This document shows, piece by piece, positions 9,084 to 16,535 of a stretch of 64,000 nucleotides of DNA. Made by a program: the position numbers and the translations under genes. The DNA is from Peptococcaceae bacterium 1109. GTDB taxonomy: Bacteria > Bacillota > Limnochordia > Darwinibacteriales > Darwinibacteriaceae. A model generated the notes under the pieces. The model searched no databases, was not told the DNA's origin, and saw nothing but the letters and a program-made list of their open reading frames with translations. The first letter of the stretch is position 1. Every line of letters starts with the position of its first letter. The stretch covers positions 119,297 through 183,296 of the forward strand of contig LDJB01000001.1 of NCBI GenBank assembly GCA_001028815.1, read 5' to 3'.

Positions 9084-9462
9084 TGTTCCTTCCTTAAGCA
9101 GGGCTGGAATAATCTACATCCCAAAGCGGGGGAGGAATCTGGTTGTAGAAGCAGAAATGTTATACACGAACCATCACCCCAAGGCATTGATCACAGCAAG
9201 CTTCTTTTTTTCGCCGCAACAGTAACTTATGTTAGTCATCATTTTCGGTGATGGGTTTCAGCCGCAGTCAATCTTCCCCGAAAGGAGGTGCGTCCCCTTG
9301 GAAAGACAGCAGGCTGAAGAAGCGCACGCAACAGTACTACCAAATGGAACCGGAGATGACACAGTGAGGAAACGTGGATACTCAAAGGTGAAATCTCCTA
9401 TTGCAGCACTAGATGGAAAGGTGCGCTTGCAAAACTCAAACAGAGAAGGGGATTTGCTAACT
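9084..9462 (+). promoter_or_regulatory. Long leader region before the first porin-like gene
   Basis: This 379-base stretch holds no convincing independent gene. It contains a consensus ribosome site AAAGGAGGTG at 9281-9290, about 170 bases before the porin ATG, followed by a TTG at 9298 that is in frame with the porin. That site is folded into a hairpin (AAGG 9282-9285 with CCTT 9296-9299) nested in a longer stem (TTCAGCC 9257-9263 with GGCTGAA 9312-9318). I found no clear -35/-10 pair. It is probably an untranslated, structured leader. Confidence 0.5.
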
Positions 9463-10767
9463 ATGAAGAAAACAATCGCAGCTGTTTCTCTAATCATCGC
9501 ATTAGTCATGGCCGGCCCGGTCGCTGCCGCAGGCATCGACTTTGGCGGCTCCATTGAAACAAACATCGAAGTAAACCGCAGTGTAGAAGGGGAAGTTGAT
9601 GTAAATCCGGCTTCCGAGCTCAGCCTCAACCTGGGCCTCACCGCTGCTCAAGACAAGCTCAGAGCTGGTGTTCAGTTCGGCCTTTCCGACGAGTACACTC
9701 AGCTGATGCCTACCGGCATCACCCTGGGCGACATTGCCCTGAAGCAGGCGTTCATCGAGGCTGATGGTGCCTACTGGCACGGCGGCCCTGAAGTAACCAC
9801 TCGCTTTGGTACTCTTGACGTTGCCTACAGCCCGTACGCAACGGTGAAGGACCACAGTGGTGTAAGCATCAGCGGTATGGACCTGGATGTAGTTGACCTG
9901 AGCGCATTCTACGGCCTCCCAACAGACCACGGTCATGTACTGGGTATGCGGGCAGACATCAACGTCATTGATGAAGTTGATCTGGGCGCTTCCGTAATTG
10001 CTGACGAGGAAATCCTCCGGGTGCAACTGGATGCAGCAGGCAGCCCCATGGAAGGCCTGCGGCTGGCTGGCGCTATCGCCGCTGACCATGTGGAAGGTAC
10101 AAGCCTGAAGGACATCAACAACCTCTGGACCGTTCAGGCAGATTACGAACTGCTCGAGAACACCACGGTTACCGCTGGCTACAAGTTCATCAGTGATGAC
10201 TGGGCACCCCGGTACGTGGCACCTCGCAGCAAGGATGATGATCAAGTTCAAGACTGGGTACACCAGGAGCGCAACCGCAACCACGGCGTCTTTGTAGGCG
10301 TCAGCACTGAACAGCAAGGCATCAGCGTTGCAGCAGAATACGACCAGGTGTTTGCTCACGCAGCCCTGAGCGCTGGCACTGAATACGAAGGCTTCAAGTT
10401 CGATGTTGCCACCGTTCTGGACGTACCAGGCCTTGGCCAAATGTCCACTGAGAAGACCACCTTCGGTGTAGGCCGTGACTTCGACGTCATGGAAGGCCTG
10501 ACCATTGCTGCAAGCTACGAAGGTGAATGGGTACCAGCAGCTCAGCAGCTCACCCACACCATCGGCGCAAGCACCACCCTGGGCCTCATCCCTGCCATTG
10601 ACGGCCTCTCCATCAACGGTGAGATCTCCGCTTCCGAGCTGAATCTCCAGACCATGGGTTACAAGATTGGTGCTGAGTTTGAGGCTCCAAACGGCGTCAA
10701 CCTCGGTATCGAGCATGACCGCTTCGAAGGCACAACCTTCCAAGCCGGCATGAAGGTAGAGTTCTAA
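9463..10767 (+). CDS. Porin-like outer-membrane beta-barrel protein (first of two)
   Basis: A 434-residue secreted protein. The signal peptide (MKKTIAAVSL, hydrophobic core, cleavage near PVAAA) is followed by alternating beta-strands with Gly/aromatic turns throughout. The last residues are MKVEF with a C-terminal Phe, as in outer-membrane porins. No SLH domain is present at the N-terminus, unlike OmpM of Negativicutes. The ATG at 9463 starts the signal peptide and has AAGGGG upstream. An in-frame TTG at 9298 with a better ribosome site would add 55 residues before the signal peptide and is not favoured. Strong codon bias and its own terminator suggest high expression. Transported substrate is unknown; the sugar ABC ATPase upstream hints at carbohydrates. 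Confidence 0.8.
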   Translation: MKKTIAAVSLIIALVMAGPVAAAGIDFGGSIETNIEVNRSVEGEVDVNPASELSLNLGLTAAQDKLRAGVQFGLSDEYTQLMPTGITLGDIALKQAFIEADGAYWHGGPEVTTRFGTLDVAYSPYATVKDHSGVSISGMDLDVVDLSAFYGLPTDHGHVLGMRADINVIDEVDLGASVIADEEILRVQLDAAGSPMEGLRLAGAIAADHVEGTSLKDINNLWTVQADYELLENTTVTAGYKFISDDWAPRYVAPRSKDDDQVQDWVHQERNRNHGVFVGVSTEQQGISVAAEYDQVFAHAALSAGTEYEGFKFDVATVLDVPGLGQMSTEKTTFGVGRDFDVMEGLTIAASYEGEWVPAAQQLTHTIGASTTLGLIPAIDGLSINGEISASELNLQTMGYKIGAEFEAPNGVNLGIEHDRFEGTTFQAGMKVEF

Positions 10768-10784
10768 GATCCGAAGCACACAGG

Positions 10785-10821
10785 CAGCGGCTCACGCAAC
10801 GTGAGCCGCTGTTCTTGTTTT
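10785..10821 (+). terminator. Rho-independent terminator after the first porin-like gene
   Basis: 11-bp stem CAGCGGCTCAC / GTGAGCCGCTG (10785-10795 with 10801-10811), loop GCAAC, followed by TTCTTGTTTT. Confidence 0.92.
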
Positions 10822-11146
10822 CATCAACAAGCAGGGAAAAGGGAATATCTATAGAATACATAGGCGACATTCCTGATCCGACAAAAATTATAAAATCTCG
10901 CAGAGAGTGGAAGGATTTCCAGGGGTGTTGTCAAATACTAGGTTTAAGTGATCTTGCTTTATGTCTCGCGGAGGCGCAGTGGAAGGAAAGGAGGTGCCCG
11001 CTCAGATACCACGTGCCATGCGGGAATAAAGACATCGTCTGACCAGAGAATGGGAAAAAGGGAACAGGGAAACTTTTTCTCCACTCAGGAAAGATGATGG
11101 GATACAAAACAACACATTCTCAAAAATCTGAGGGGGAAAAGAAACA
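10822..11146 (+). promoter_or_regulatory. Long leader region before the second porin-like gene
   Basis: No gene is supported in these 325 bases. An AAAGGAGGTG ribosome-like site lies at 10987-10996, about 150 bases before the real start, as in the leader of the previous porin. A possible 11-codon leader peptide could start at the GTG at 10994. Near the end, GAAAAAG (11054-11060) can pair with CTTTTTC (11073-11079). An AT-rich TATAAA at 10889 is a weak -10 candidate. The two porin leaders share no other obvious similarity. Confidence 0.4.
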
Positions 11147-12532
11147 ATGAAAAAGGTATTAGTGCTCTCTCTAGTGCTCGTAATGGCACTGTCAAGCATG
11201 GCTTTTGCCGCTGTTGACTTTAGCGGTAAGTTCAATGCTGAAATCGCAAACCGCGGCCCTGGATTCCTTGACGACATGGGCGTCAGCGGCAAGTTGACCG
11301 TCAACATTAAGGCTGCTTCCGGCTCCGACCCTGATTGGTCGTTTGAGGCTGAAAGCTTTCTTGACTCAACTGATGACTCAACTGAGTTTGCTTTGGGCAA
11401 GTATTTGCTCTCGCTCAACGACGACTACTTTGACCTGTATTTCTGGGGCATGGGCAGAGAGCTCAGCGACAAGGGTACCGCTCTGAGCATGCTCAAGTCA
11501 GCCAAGAAAGAGGCCAATCATCGTGCCCGCTTGGTAGTTGATGCTATCGAGCCAGTCACCTTGACTGTAGACCTCACAAGCGACAAGGCTCTGTACGCTT
11601 TTGCCGATGTGAACATCTCCGATGACTACGCTGCTGGTTTGGCATACAAGCGGGTGGAAGAAGAAGAAGTTGAGGGCGAAGATGAGGACCCTGCTCCCAC
11701 GCCTGAGATCGTTTCCTCGAACACCATCGCCCTCTGGGGTAAGGCCAGCATCGACATGTTCACCATTTCTGGTGACTTCGGTGCAACCCTTGGCGTACCC
11801 AAGGCCGAGGAAGACGATGAAGAAACTGGAATCGCCTTTGGTTATGGCGCGAAAGTTGCGGCTGATATCACTGACGAACTGAATGTTTACGCTCAGTACA
11901 GAGGCTCGCAAGACGGTTTCGATGGCGACGATTGGAAGAAGAGCGAGTTCAAGTTGGGTGCTACCTATACAGAAACAGCTCTGAAAGTCGCCGGTACTTT
12001 CACCATGGACCTGGCAGCAGACTCCAACGACCTGAAAGTTGAAGGATACTACCGCTTTAGCGACACCCTGGGTTACGATGACCTGTTCGATGGTGACGAG
12101 TACTTCAATAACGATGCTCCTGCCGCTGGTTTGGTTGCAAACCTCAAGGACTTCGGCGTTCAAGATGTAACCTTGCTGGTTGCTTCCCCAGTTGTGGAAG
12201 ACATGGTTTGGGCTCGTGCCGATGCTAAGTGGGCCCCTGTAAAGACAGCGGAAGAAGAAGGAGAGGGCGAAACCACGAAGCATACCTTCGAAGTCGGTGC
12301 ATATGCCTACGTAAAAGCCACTGAAAAGCTCACCATCGAGCCATCGGTTATCTACAAGACCGAGAACAGCGTAATCGACCTTAAGGGTGTAGCCACCTAC
12401 AAGATCGGCGCTTCCGATGTGGCATTGACCTTGACCGCACAAAAGGTCATGGCTGACGAAGACGCTATGGATGAGGAAGGCGACGCCATTGCCAAGGAAG
12501 TCCTGAAGGCCGCTGTAGAAGTCAAGTTCTAG
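11147..12532 (+). CDS. Porin-like outer-membrane beta-barrel protein (second of two)
   Basis: A 461-residue secreted protein with a signal peptide (MKKVLVLSLVLVMAL, cleavage near SMAFA) and a mature part of alternating beta-strands. Three acidic loops stand out: EEEEVEGEDEDP near residue 167, KAEEDDEETG near 219 and EEEGEGE near 370. They are probably extracellular or eyelet loops. The protein ends VEVKF with a C-terminal Phe. It has no SLH domain. It does not look closely related to the preceding porin in sequence but shares size, leader arrangement and terminal residue. The ATG follows an AGGGGGA site. A very strong terminator follows directly. Function as a porin is inferred from architecture only. 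Confidence 0.8.
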   Translation: MKKVLVLSLVLVMALSSMAFAAVDFSGKFNAEIANRGPGFLDDMGVSGKLTVNIKAASGSDPDWSFEAESFLDSTDDSTEFALGKYLLSLNDDYFDLYFWGMGRELSDKGTALSMLKSAKKEANHRARLVVDAIEPVTLTVDLTSDKALYAFADVNISDDYAAGLAYKRVEEEEVEGEDEDPAPTPEIVSSNTIALWGKASIDMFTISGDFGATLGVPKAEEDDEETGIAFGYGAKVAADITDELNVYAQYRGSQDGFDGDDWKKSEFKLGATYTETALKVAGTFTMDLAADSNDLKVEGYYRFSDTLGYDDLFDGDEYFNNDAPAAGLVANLKDFGVQDVTLLVASPVVEDMVWARADAKWAPVKTAEEEGEGETTKHTFEVGAYAYVKATEKLTIEPSVIYKTENSVIDLKGVATYKIGASDVALTLTAQKVMADEDAMDEEGDAIAKEVLKAAVEVKF

Positions 12533-12548
12533 TCTAAACAGCAACAAC

Positions 12549-12581
12549 GAACCGCCCGGAAATCCGGGCGGTTCTTTTTTT
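12549..12581 (+). terminator. Rho-independent terminator after the second porin-like gene
   Basis: Perfect 12-bp stem GAACCGCCCGGA / TCCGGGCGGTTC with a two-base AA loop centre, then T7. It lies between two convergent genes. Confidence 0.95.
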
Positions 12582-12590
12582 GGTGGGCGA

Positions 12591-13262
12591 CTACTTGCTT
12601 GGGTATTTGCACAGCAGGGAGAGCACCTGGAGTAGTTGCGCGGAGGCCACATCCTCATAGGTGATGGATTCTGGGTGAGGGAGGCGCGCTGAGGTACTAC
12701 CTTGAATTCGGCGTAGAAGTTCAACAATCGAGGCTGGTGTGGTGCAAGGTTGGCCCAGCCCTGCCGTGAGATTTTGAAGAAGTGCTTGGAGCTTAACCTT
12801 GGTCAGCGGGCGGTTCATGGGGTTGAGCTTGATTCCCGCTGCGGCAAACTCTCTGGCCTTGGGCTCGTTGTGTCTCTGGAGCGCCACTAGGGCCGCGAGG
12901 AAGTGCATTTCTGGATCTGGTGGCGGGGATGGGATGGGTTTGCTGGCATTCTGGCTGCATGCGGTTAGGGATGCTAGGTATCTGGTTATACTTGTTTCAG
13001 GAAGATGGTTGAGGTAGAGTTGGCATTGCTCTGCATCGAGCACAGAGAGCTTCGCCGCCTCCAGGAGCAGTTGGTCGCCAAGGAGCTCCCCGGCGGTAAG
13101 CAAGAGGCTCTGGGCGATGGTGCCCAGCACCTGCAGGGAAGGGAAGTCCTTTCCCCGTTCGATCCTGCTGATGAAGCTGCTCGTAGTTGCTGTGGCTAGA
13201 TCCTTCTGCGTGAGCCGGAGCTGACGCCGGCGTGCTCTGATTCTTCTCCCCAAAAGCTCCAT
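12591..13262 (-). CDS. XRE-family helix-turn-helix regulator with helical C-terminal domain
   Basis: A 223-residue protein. Residues 6-60 form a Cro/C1-type HTH (RIRARRRQLRLTQKDLA, then SFISRIERGKDFPSL). The C-terminal 150 residues are helical and TPR-like, with a Pro-rich linker near 110-118 (SKPIPSPPPDPE), reminiscent of regulators that sense a peptide or a protein partner. The ATG at 13262 has ATGGAGGG seven bases upstream. The gene is divergent from mazEF, with a perfect TACCATGGTA palindrome between them. Target genes are not known; the neighbouring porin genes or mazEF are possible. Confidence 0.82.
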   Translation of the reverse strand: MELLGRRIRARRRQLRLTQKDLATATTSSFISRIERGKDFPSLQVLGTIAQSLLLTAGELLGDQLLLEAAKLSVLDAEQCQLYLNHLPETSITRYLASLTACSQNASKPIPSPPPDPEMHFLAALVALQRHNEPKAREFAAAGIKLNPMNRPLTKVKLQALLQNLTAGLGQPCTTPASIVELLRRIQGSTSARLPHPESITYEDVASAQLLQVLSLLCKYPSK

Positions 13263-13311
13263 TCCAGCCCTCCATAAAACGTGGAAAAACGTGCTTGCTC
13301 AATCAGGATTC

Positions 13312-13321
13312 TACCATGGTA
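13312..13321. promoter_or_regulatory. Candidate operator palindrome between the HTH gene and mazEF
   Basis: Perfect 10-bp palindrome TACCATGGTA about 28 bases upstream of the mazEF -35 box and 50 bases upstream of the HTH start. Its placement suits a regulator-binding site, but a palindrome this short can occur by chance. Confidence 0.35.
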
Positions 13322-13348
13322 TGTGGAAATAGGCAACATCTGCCATTG

Positions 13349-13377
13349 TTGACGATCCCAGGAAGGCAAGCTATAAT
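13349..13377 (+). promoter_or_regulatory. Sigma-A promoter for mazEF
   Basis: TTGACG (13349-13354), 17-nt spacer, TATAAT (13372-13377), 33 bases before the mazE start. Confidence 0.88.
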
Positions 13378-13410
13378 GAGGTTAGGTCGTAGTGTCGAGG
13401 GGGAGTGGCC

Positions 13411-13677
13411 GTGGCTGAGAAGCAACGCATCATGGTCTACCTTAGTCGGAAGCTCCTGTCTGAGGTGGATGAGATCTGCAATCAGGAGCGGTTAAATCGC
13501 AGTCAAATTGTACGCGAAGCCATGCGGATGTATATAATGGAGAGAAGCAAGCGGATTTTGCGAGAGCAGCTCAAGGAAGGATACCAGTGCATGGCAGACC
13601 TCAACTTGATGCTCGCTGAAGAATACAGCTGCGAAGAGATCTTCGATTACGAGCGCCAGTTGGCGGAGGCTGATTAG
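13411..13677 (+). CDS. mazE: MazE/EndoAI-type ribbon-helix-helix antitoxin
   Basis: An 88-residue antitoxin that neutralises the MazF/EndoA ribonuclease and normally represses its own operon. The N-terminal ribbon-helix-helix is clear ([17 protein letters not shown] then [14 protein letters not shown]); the acidic C-terminal tail ([14 protein letters not shown]) is the toxin-binding part. Two GTG codons are possible; 13411 has GAGGGGGA at a proper distance, whereas 13405 is too close to that site. The toxin gene starts one base after the stop. Length and layout match chromosomal EndoAI-EndoA pairs of Bacillus and Clostridia. Confidence 0.9.
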   Translation: MAEKQRIMVYLSRKLLSEVDEICNQERLNRSQIVREAMRMYIMERSKRILREQLKEGYQCMADLNLMLAEEYSCEEIFDYERQLAEAD

Positions 13678-13678
13678 A

Positions 13679-14032
13679 GTGCAAAATGTGACCCGCGGCG
13701 ACATCTTTTACGCCAACCTCAATCCCGTAATAGGCTCTGAACAGGGGGGCGTGCGTCCAGTTCTTATCCTTCAGAATGATATCGGCAATAAATACAGCCC
13801 CACCACAATCGTTGCGGCGATCACATCTCGGATCAAAAAGGCGAAGCTTCCTACCCATGTGGAGTTGGAAGCATCCAAGTATGCTTTGGAGAAGGACTCA
13901 GTTATTCTACTTGAACAGGTTCGTACCATTGACAAGCGGCGGCTTAAGGAGCAAATCGCCCACCTAGACGATGAAACCATGGAGAAGATTAACCAAGCGC
14001 TTCAGATCAGCTTAGGCTTGGTTGATTTATAG
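13679..14032 (+). CDS. mazF: MazF/EndoA (PemK-type) mRNA interferase toxin
   Basis: A 117-residue sequence-specific endoribonuclease that cleaves mRNA when released from its antitoxin. The family landmarks are present: [19 protein letters not shown] near the N-terminus (with the catalytic Arg later), RPVLILQND, and the C-terminal [13 protein letters not shown]. Its close resemblance to Bacillus EndoA in length and motif order supports an intact toxin. The GTG at 13679 has GGAGG nine bases upstream, inside the antitoxin gene; GTG at 13688 is an alternative. It is expressed from the mazE promoter and ends at a terminator. Confidence 0.94.
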   Translation: MQNVTRGDIFYANLNPVIGSEQGGVRPVLILQNDIGNKYSPTTIVAAITSRIKKAKLPTHVELEASKYALEKDSVILLEQVRTIDKRRLKEQIAHLDDETMEKINQALQISLGLVDL

Positions 14033-14053
14033 TGGACACAAAGTCACACAGGC

Positions 14054-14083
14054 AACACTCATGCATATGGGTGTTCTTTTTTT
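14054..14083 (+). terminator. Rho-independent terminator after mazF
   Basis: 7-bp stem AACACTC / GGGTGTT (one wobble pair) with loop ATGCATAT, followed by C and a T7 run. Confidence 0.82.
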
Positions 14084-14101
14084 ATTGAAAGGAGACGGTT
14101 T

Positions 14102-14830
14102 ATGCGTGCACGGATGCCATTGATCGGAGTAGTATGCGGACACCAGCAAGACCCAGAGCGCTACTATGTGAATGCGCCGTACATTTACGCCCTGGAACGG
14201 GCCCAGGGGGTGCCAGTACTGATCCCGCACATGCCAAAAGAGATGCTCCTTGAGATTCTGCCTATGTTTGCTGGGATTCTCCTCCCGGGGGGTATAGACA
14301 TCGACCCAACTAGGTTTGGGGAGCAGCCTCATCCCCGCTGCGGCCAGGTGGATCCGATCTGGGACGAGCTGGACCTGACCGCGGCCAAGTGGGCCTTGGA
14401 AAACGGAGTGCCCATCTTCGCCATCTGCCGAGGCATACAAGTCCTGAATGTGGCTGCCGGGGGAACCCTTGTACAAGACATTCCAAGCCAGGTTTCGGAC
14501 CCTATCAAGCATCAGCAGGAGGCGCCCCGCTGGTACGCCACCCATGACATCTCCATCCAGCCCGGAAGCCGCTTAGCAGAGCTAGCCGGTGGCCGTGCCC
14601 TAAGGGTTAACTCTTTCCACCATCAAGCGGTGCGCCAGGTGGGAGCTGGCCTGCGGGTGGCCGCCTCCGCGCCCGATGGCATTATTGAGGCCATTGAGGG
14701 GACCACATCCAGGTTTGTCCTGGGAGTGCAGTGGCATCCCGAACTCATGGTAGACCATTATCCCACCGCCCAGAAGCTGTTCGATGAGTTTGTCCAGGCG
14801 GCTCAGGACGGGCAGGAATCCCTCCCATAA
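14102..14830 (+). CDS. Peptidase C26 / gamma-glutamyl-GABA hydrolase-like class I glutamine amidotransferase
   Basis: A 242-residue cytoplasmic hydrolase related to PuuD, which hydrolyses gamma-glutamyl amides such as gamma-glutamyl-GABA. The catalytic Cys is in IFAICRGIQVLN (near residue 107) and the His-Glu pair in GVQWHPE (near 217); LLPGGIDIDP is the family's oxyanion-strand region. The ATG has GAAAGGAGA upstream and follows the mazF terminator. No polyamine or GABA genes are adjacent, so the physiological substrate is open. The next gene, an amidohydrolase, starts 48 bases after the stop and may be cotranscribed. Confidence 0.9.
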   Translation: MRARMPLIGVVCGHQQDPERYYVNAPYIYALERAQGVPVLIPHMPKEMLLEILPMFAGILLPGGIDIDPTRFGEQPHPRCGQVDPIWDELDLTAAKWALENGVPIFAICRGIQVLNVAAGGTLVQDIPSQVSDPIKHQQEAPRWYATHDISIQPGSRLAELAGGRALRVNSFHHQAVRQVGAGLRVAASAPDGIIEAIEGTTSRFVLGVQWHPELMVDHYPTAQKLFDEFVQAAQDGQESLP

Positions 14831-14878
14831 GTGGTGAAGAACAATGGATACAGCAATACCCACTGGGAGGCGACTTGG

Positions 14879-14974
14879 TTGTTAGCCATTAAGAACGTGA
14901 CAATGTACACTATTACAGATGGAGTTAAGCTCGGCAATATCCTAGTAGATGAAACAGGGCCATCGCAGGACTAG
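14879..14974 (+). pseudogene. Detached 5' end of the amidohydrolase gene (frameshift)
   Basis: A TTG at 14879 with GGGAGG seven bases upstream opens a frame reading LAIKNVTMYTITDGV, the usual N-terminal strand of imidazolonepropionase-like amidohydrolases. It stops at 14972-14974. The expected continuation (IAGLGDVDIPQDAVVV) runs in the next frame from 14962. One missing base around 14957-14961, in the GGGCC stretch, would join the two. It is either a real frameshift mutation or a sequencing/assembly error. Confidence 0.7.
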
Positions 14975-14979
14975 GTGAT

Positions 14980-16029
14980 GTGGACATCCCTCAAGATGCA
15001 GTGGTGGTCGATGGAACAGGCAAGATTCTTATGCCCGGCCTGATTGATGCCCACGGGCACGCGGGTGTATACGAGGAAGCCTTGGGTTGGGAAGGGTCTG
15101 ATGGGAACGAAGCAGTGGATCCCCTCACCCCTTACCTTCGGGCAGTAGATGCTTTGAACCCTCACGATGAAGGGATTAAGGAAGCCCTAGCCGCGGGAGT
15201 GGCGGCCATGTGTGTCCTGCCAGGTAGTGCAAACGTCATCGGAGGCCAAGGGGTCATCATCCATACTTATGGCAATACTGTGGAAGACATGGTAATCGGG
15301 GAAGGGGGACTGAAGGTAGCCTTTGGGGAGAACCCAAAACGGGTTTACTCTGGCCAGAAGAAATCCCCTTCTACCCGCATGGCAACAGCAGGGCTTCTAA
15401 GAGAACAGTTGGTGAAAGCCGCTAACTACCTAGCCAAACAGGAAAAGGCCAAGAGTGACCCAGACAAGGCCCCAGAACGGGATCTCAAGCTCGAGGCTCT
15501 GGCCCGGGTCCTGCGGAAAGAAATCCCCCTGCGGGCCCATGCCCACCGTGCAGATGATATTATGACCGCCCTGCGGATTGCGGAAGAATTCGGGGTGGAT
15601 ATCATTATCGAGCACTGCACCGAAGGGCATAAGATCGCGGCAGAGTTGGGCCGGCGCGGCGTAAAGGCGGTAGTGGGCCCCACCATGACAAGCCGTTCCA
15701 AGGTGGAAGTGAGGGAAAGGTCGTATGCCACTTTAAGAACCTTGTGGGAGCAAGGGGTGGAGGTTGCCATCACCATGGACCACCCTGTGATCCACGTCCA
15801 GTATTTGACCATTTCCACCGCTTTGGCTGTGAAGGCGGGGCTGCCCAAGGAAGAAGCGCTGAAGGCAGTTACCATCAATCCGGCGCGAATTTTAGGCATC
15901 GCGGACCGCTATGGTTCTCTGGAATCGGGGAAATATGCCGATATGGTCTTGTGGAGTGGCGATCCTTTAGATATCATGTCCCGTGTAGAGCAAGTCTTCA
16001 TTCATGGACAACCTGTCTACCAAGGGTAG
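14980..16029 (+). CDS. Imidazolonepropionase-like amidohydrolase (main part, 5' end frameshifted)
   Basis: A metal-dependent hydrolase of the amidohydrolase superfamily. Visible metal-site residues: HGH in LIDAHGHAG (residues 25-27 of this frame), HAHR near 187-190, EHC near 206, and Asp-His in TMDHPVIH. The C-terminal ITINPARILGIADRYGSLESGKYADMV signature is typical. As an isolated frame it starts at an internal GTG and lacks the first strand of the small beta-domain, which is present upstream at 14879 in another frame. If the shift is real the enzyme lacks a proper start and ribosome site. Substrate is unknown; relatives include dipeptidases and imidazolonepropionases. The tsaE gene begins 23 bases downstream. 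Confidence 0.85.
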   Translation: MDIPQDAVVVDGTGKILMPGLIDAHGHAGVYEEALGWEGSDGNEAVDPLTPYLRAVDALNPHDEGIKEALAAGVAAMCVLPGSANVIGGQGVIIHTYGNTVEDMVIGEGGLKVAFGENPKRVYSGQKKSPSTRMATAGLLREQLVKAANYLAKQEKAKSDPDKAPERDLKLEALARVLRKEIPLRAHAHRADDIMTALRIAEEFGVDIIIEHCTEGHKIAAELGRRGVKAVVGPTMTSRSKVEVRERSYATLRTLWEQGVEVAITMDHPVIHVQYLTISTALAVKAGLPKEEALKAVTINPARILGIADRYGSLESGKYADMVLWSGDPLDIMSRVEQVFIHGQPVYQG

Positions 16030-16052
16030 GTAGGCGGCGTAGGAGAGTGTTT

Positions 16053-16535
16053 ATGCTGGTTATTCATTCGCAGAGTCCAGAAGGGACCCTGTCCATCGGC
16101 AGGGCACTGGGGCAGGTCCTTGCCCCCGGTGATTTTGTCAACCTAAACGGAACGCTTGGCGCGGGCAAAACCCTGCTGGTAAAAGGAATTGCAGAAGGCC
16201 AGGGAGTTGATGGGGCTCAGGTAACGAGCCCCACCTTTTCCCTGATCAATGAGTACCACGGGGAGAACATCCTCTACCACTTCGACTTGTACCGCTTAGA
16301 CCGGGGCGAGGAACTAGAGGATATCGGCTATGAGGAGTACTTCTTCGGTTCAGGTATTTGCTTGGTAGAGTGGGGCGATGAGTTTAGGAGCTATCTCCCA
16401 GAGGAGCGGCTAGATGTGCGGTTTGAGCCTCTAGGCCAATCAGAGCGGAAGATTACTATCCAAGGATGGGGGCCCCGGGGAGCGAACTTGGAAAGAGCGT
16501 TAGGGGAGGCCTTGCCTTGTACGTACTTGGAATAG
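16053..16535 (+). CDS. tsaE: TsaE, tRNA t6A37 threonylcarbamoyladenosine biosynthesis ATPase
   Basis: A 160-residue P-loop ATPase that works with TsaB and TsaD to form N6-threonylcarbamoyl-adenosine at position 37 of ANN-decoding tRNAs. Walker A is GTLGAGKT near residue 35-42, SPTFSL follows near 68, and the HFDLYRL and LVEWGDE motifs are conserved. The ATG has TAGGAGAG upstream; the frame stays open further upstream through the amidohydrolase gene but without sense. Its end overlaps tsaB by 19 bases in a compact tsaE-tsaB-rimI-tsaD operon. Confidence 0.94.
   Translation: MLVIHSQSPEGTLSIGRALGQVLAPGDFVNLNGTLGAGKTLLVKGIAEGQGVDGAQVTSPTFSLINEYHGENILYHFDLYRLDRGEELEDIGYEEYFFGSGICLVEWGDEFRSYLPEERLDVRFEPLGQSERKITIQGWGPRGANLERALGEALPCTYLE

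Noticed and set aside
9229-9462. N-terminal extension of the first porin from an upstream start
   Set aside because: It would put 55-78 hydrophilic residues ahead of a perfect signal peptide; kept only as an observation about the leader.
9502-10779. Minus-strand open frame of about 425 codons across the first porin gene
   Set aside because: Shadow created by the strong codon bias of the porin gene; His/Cys-rich product without sense.
10815-11042. 75-codon frame in the second porin leader
   Set aside because: No ribosome site and no family features; it contains the AAAGGAGGTG element inside its own sequence.
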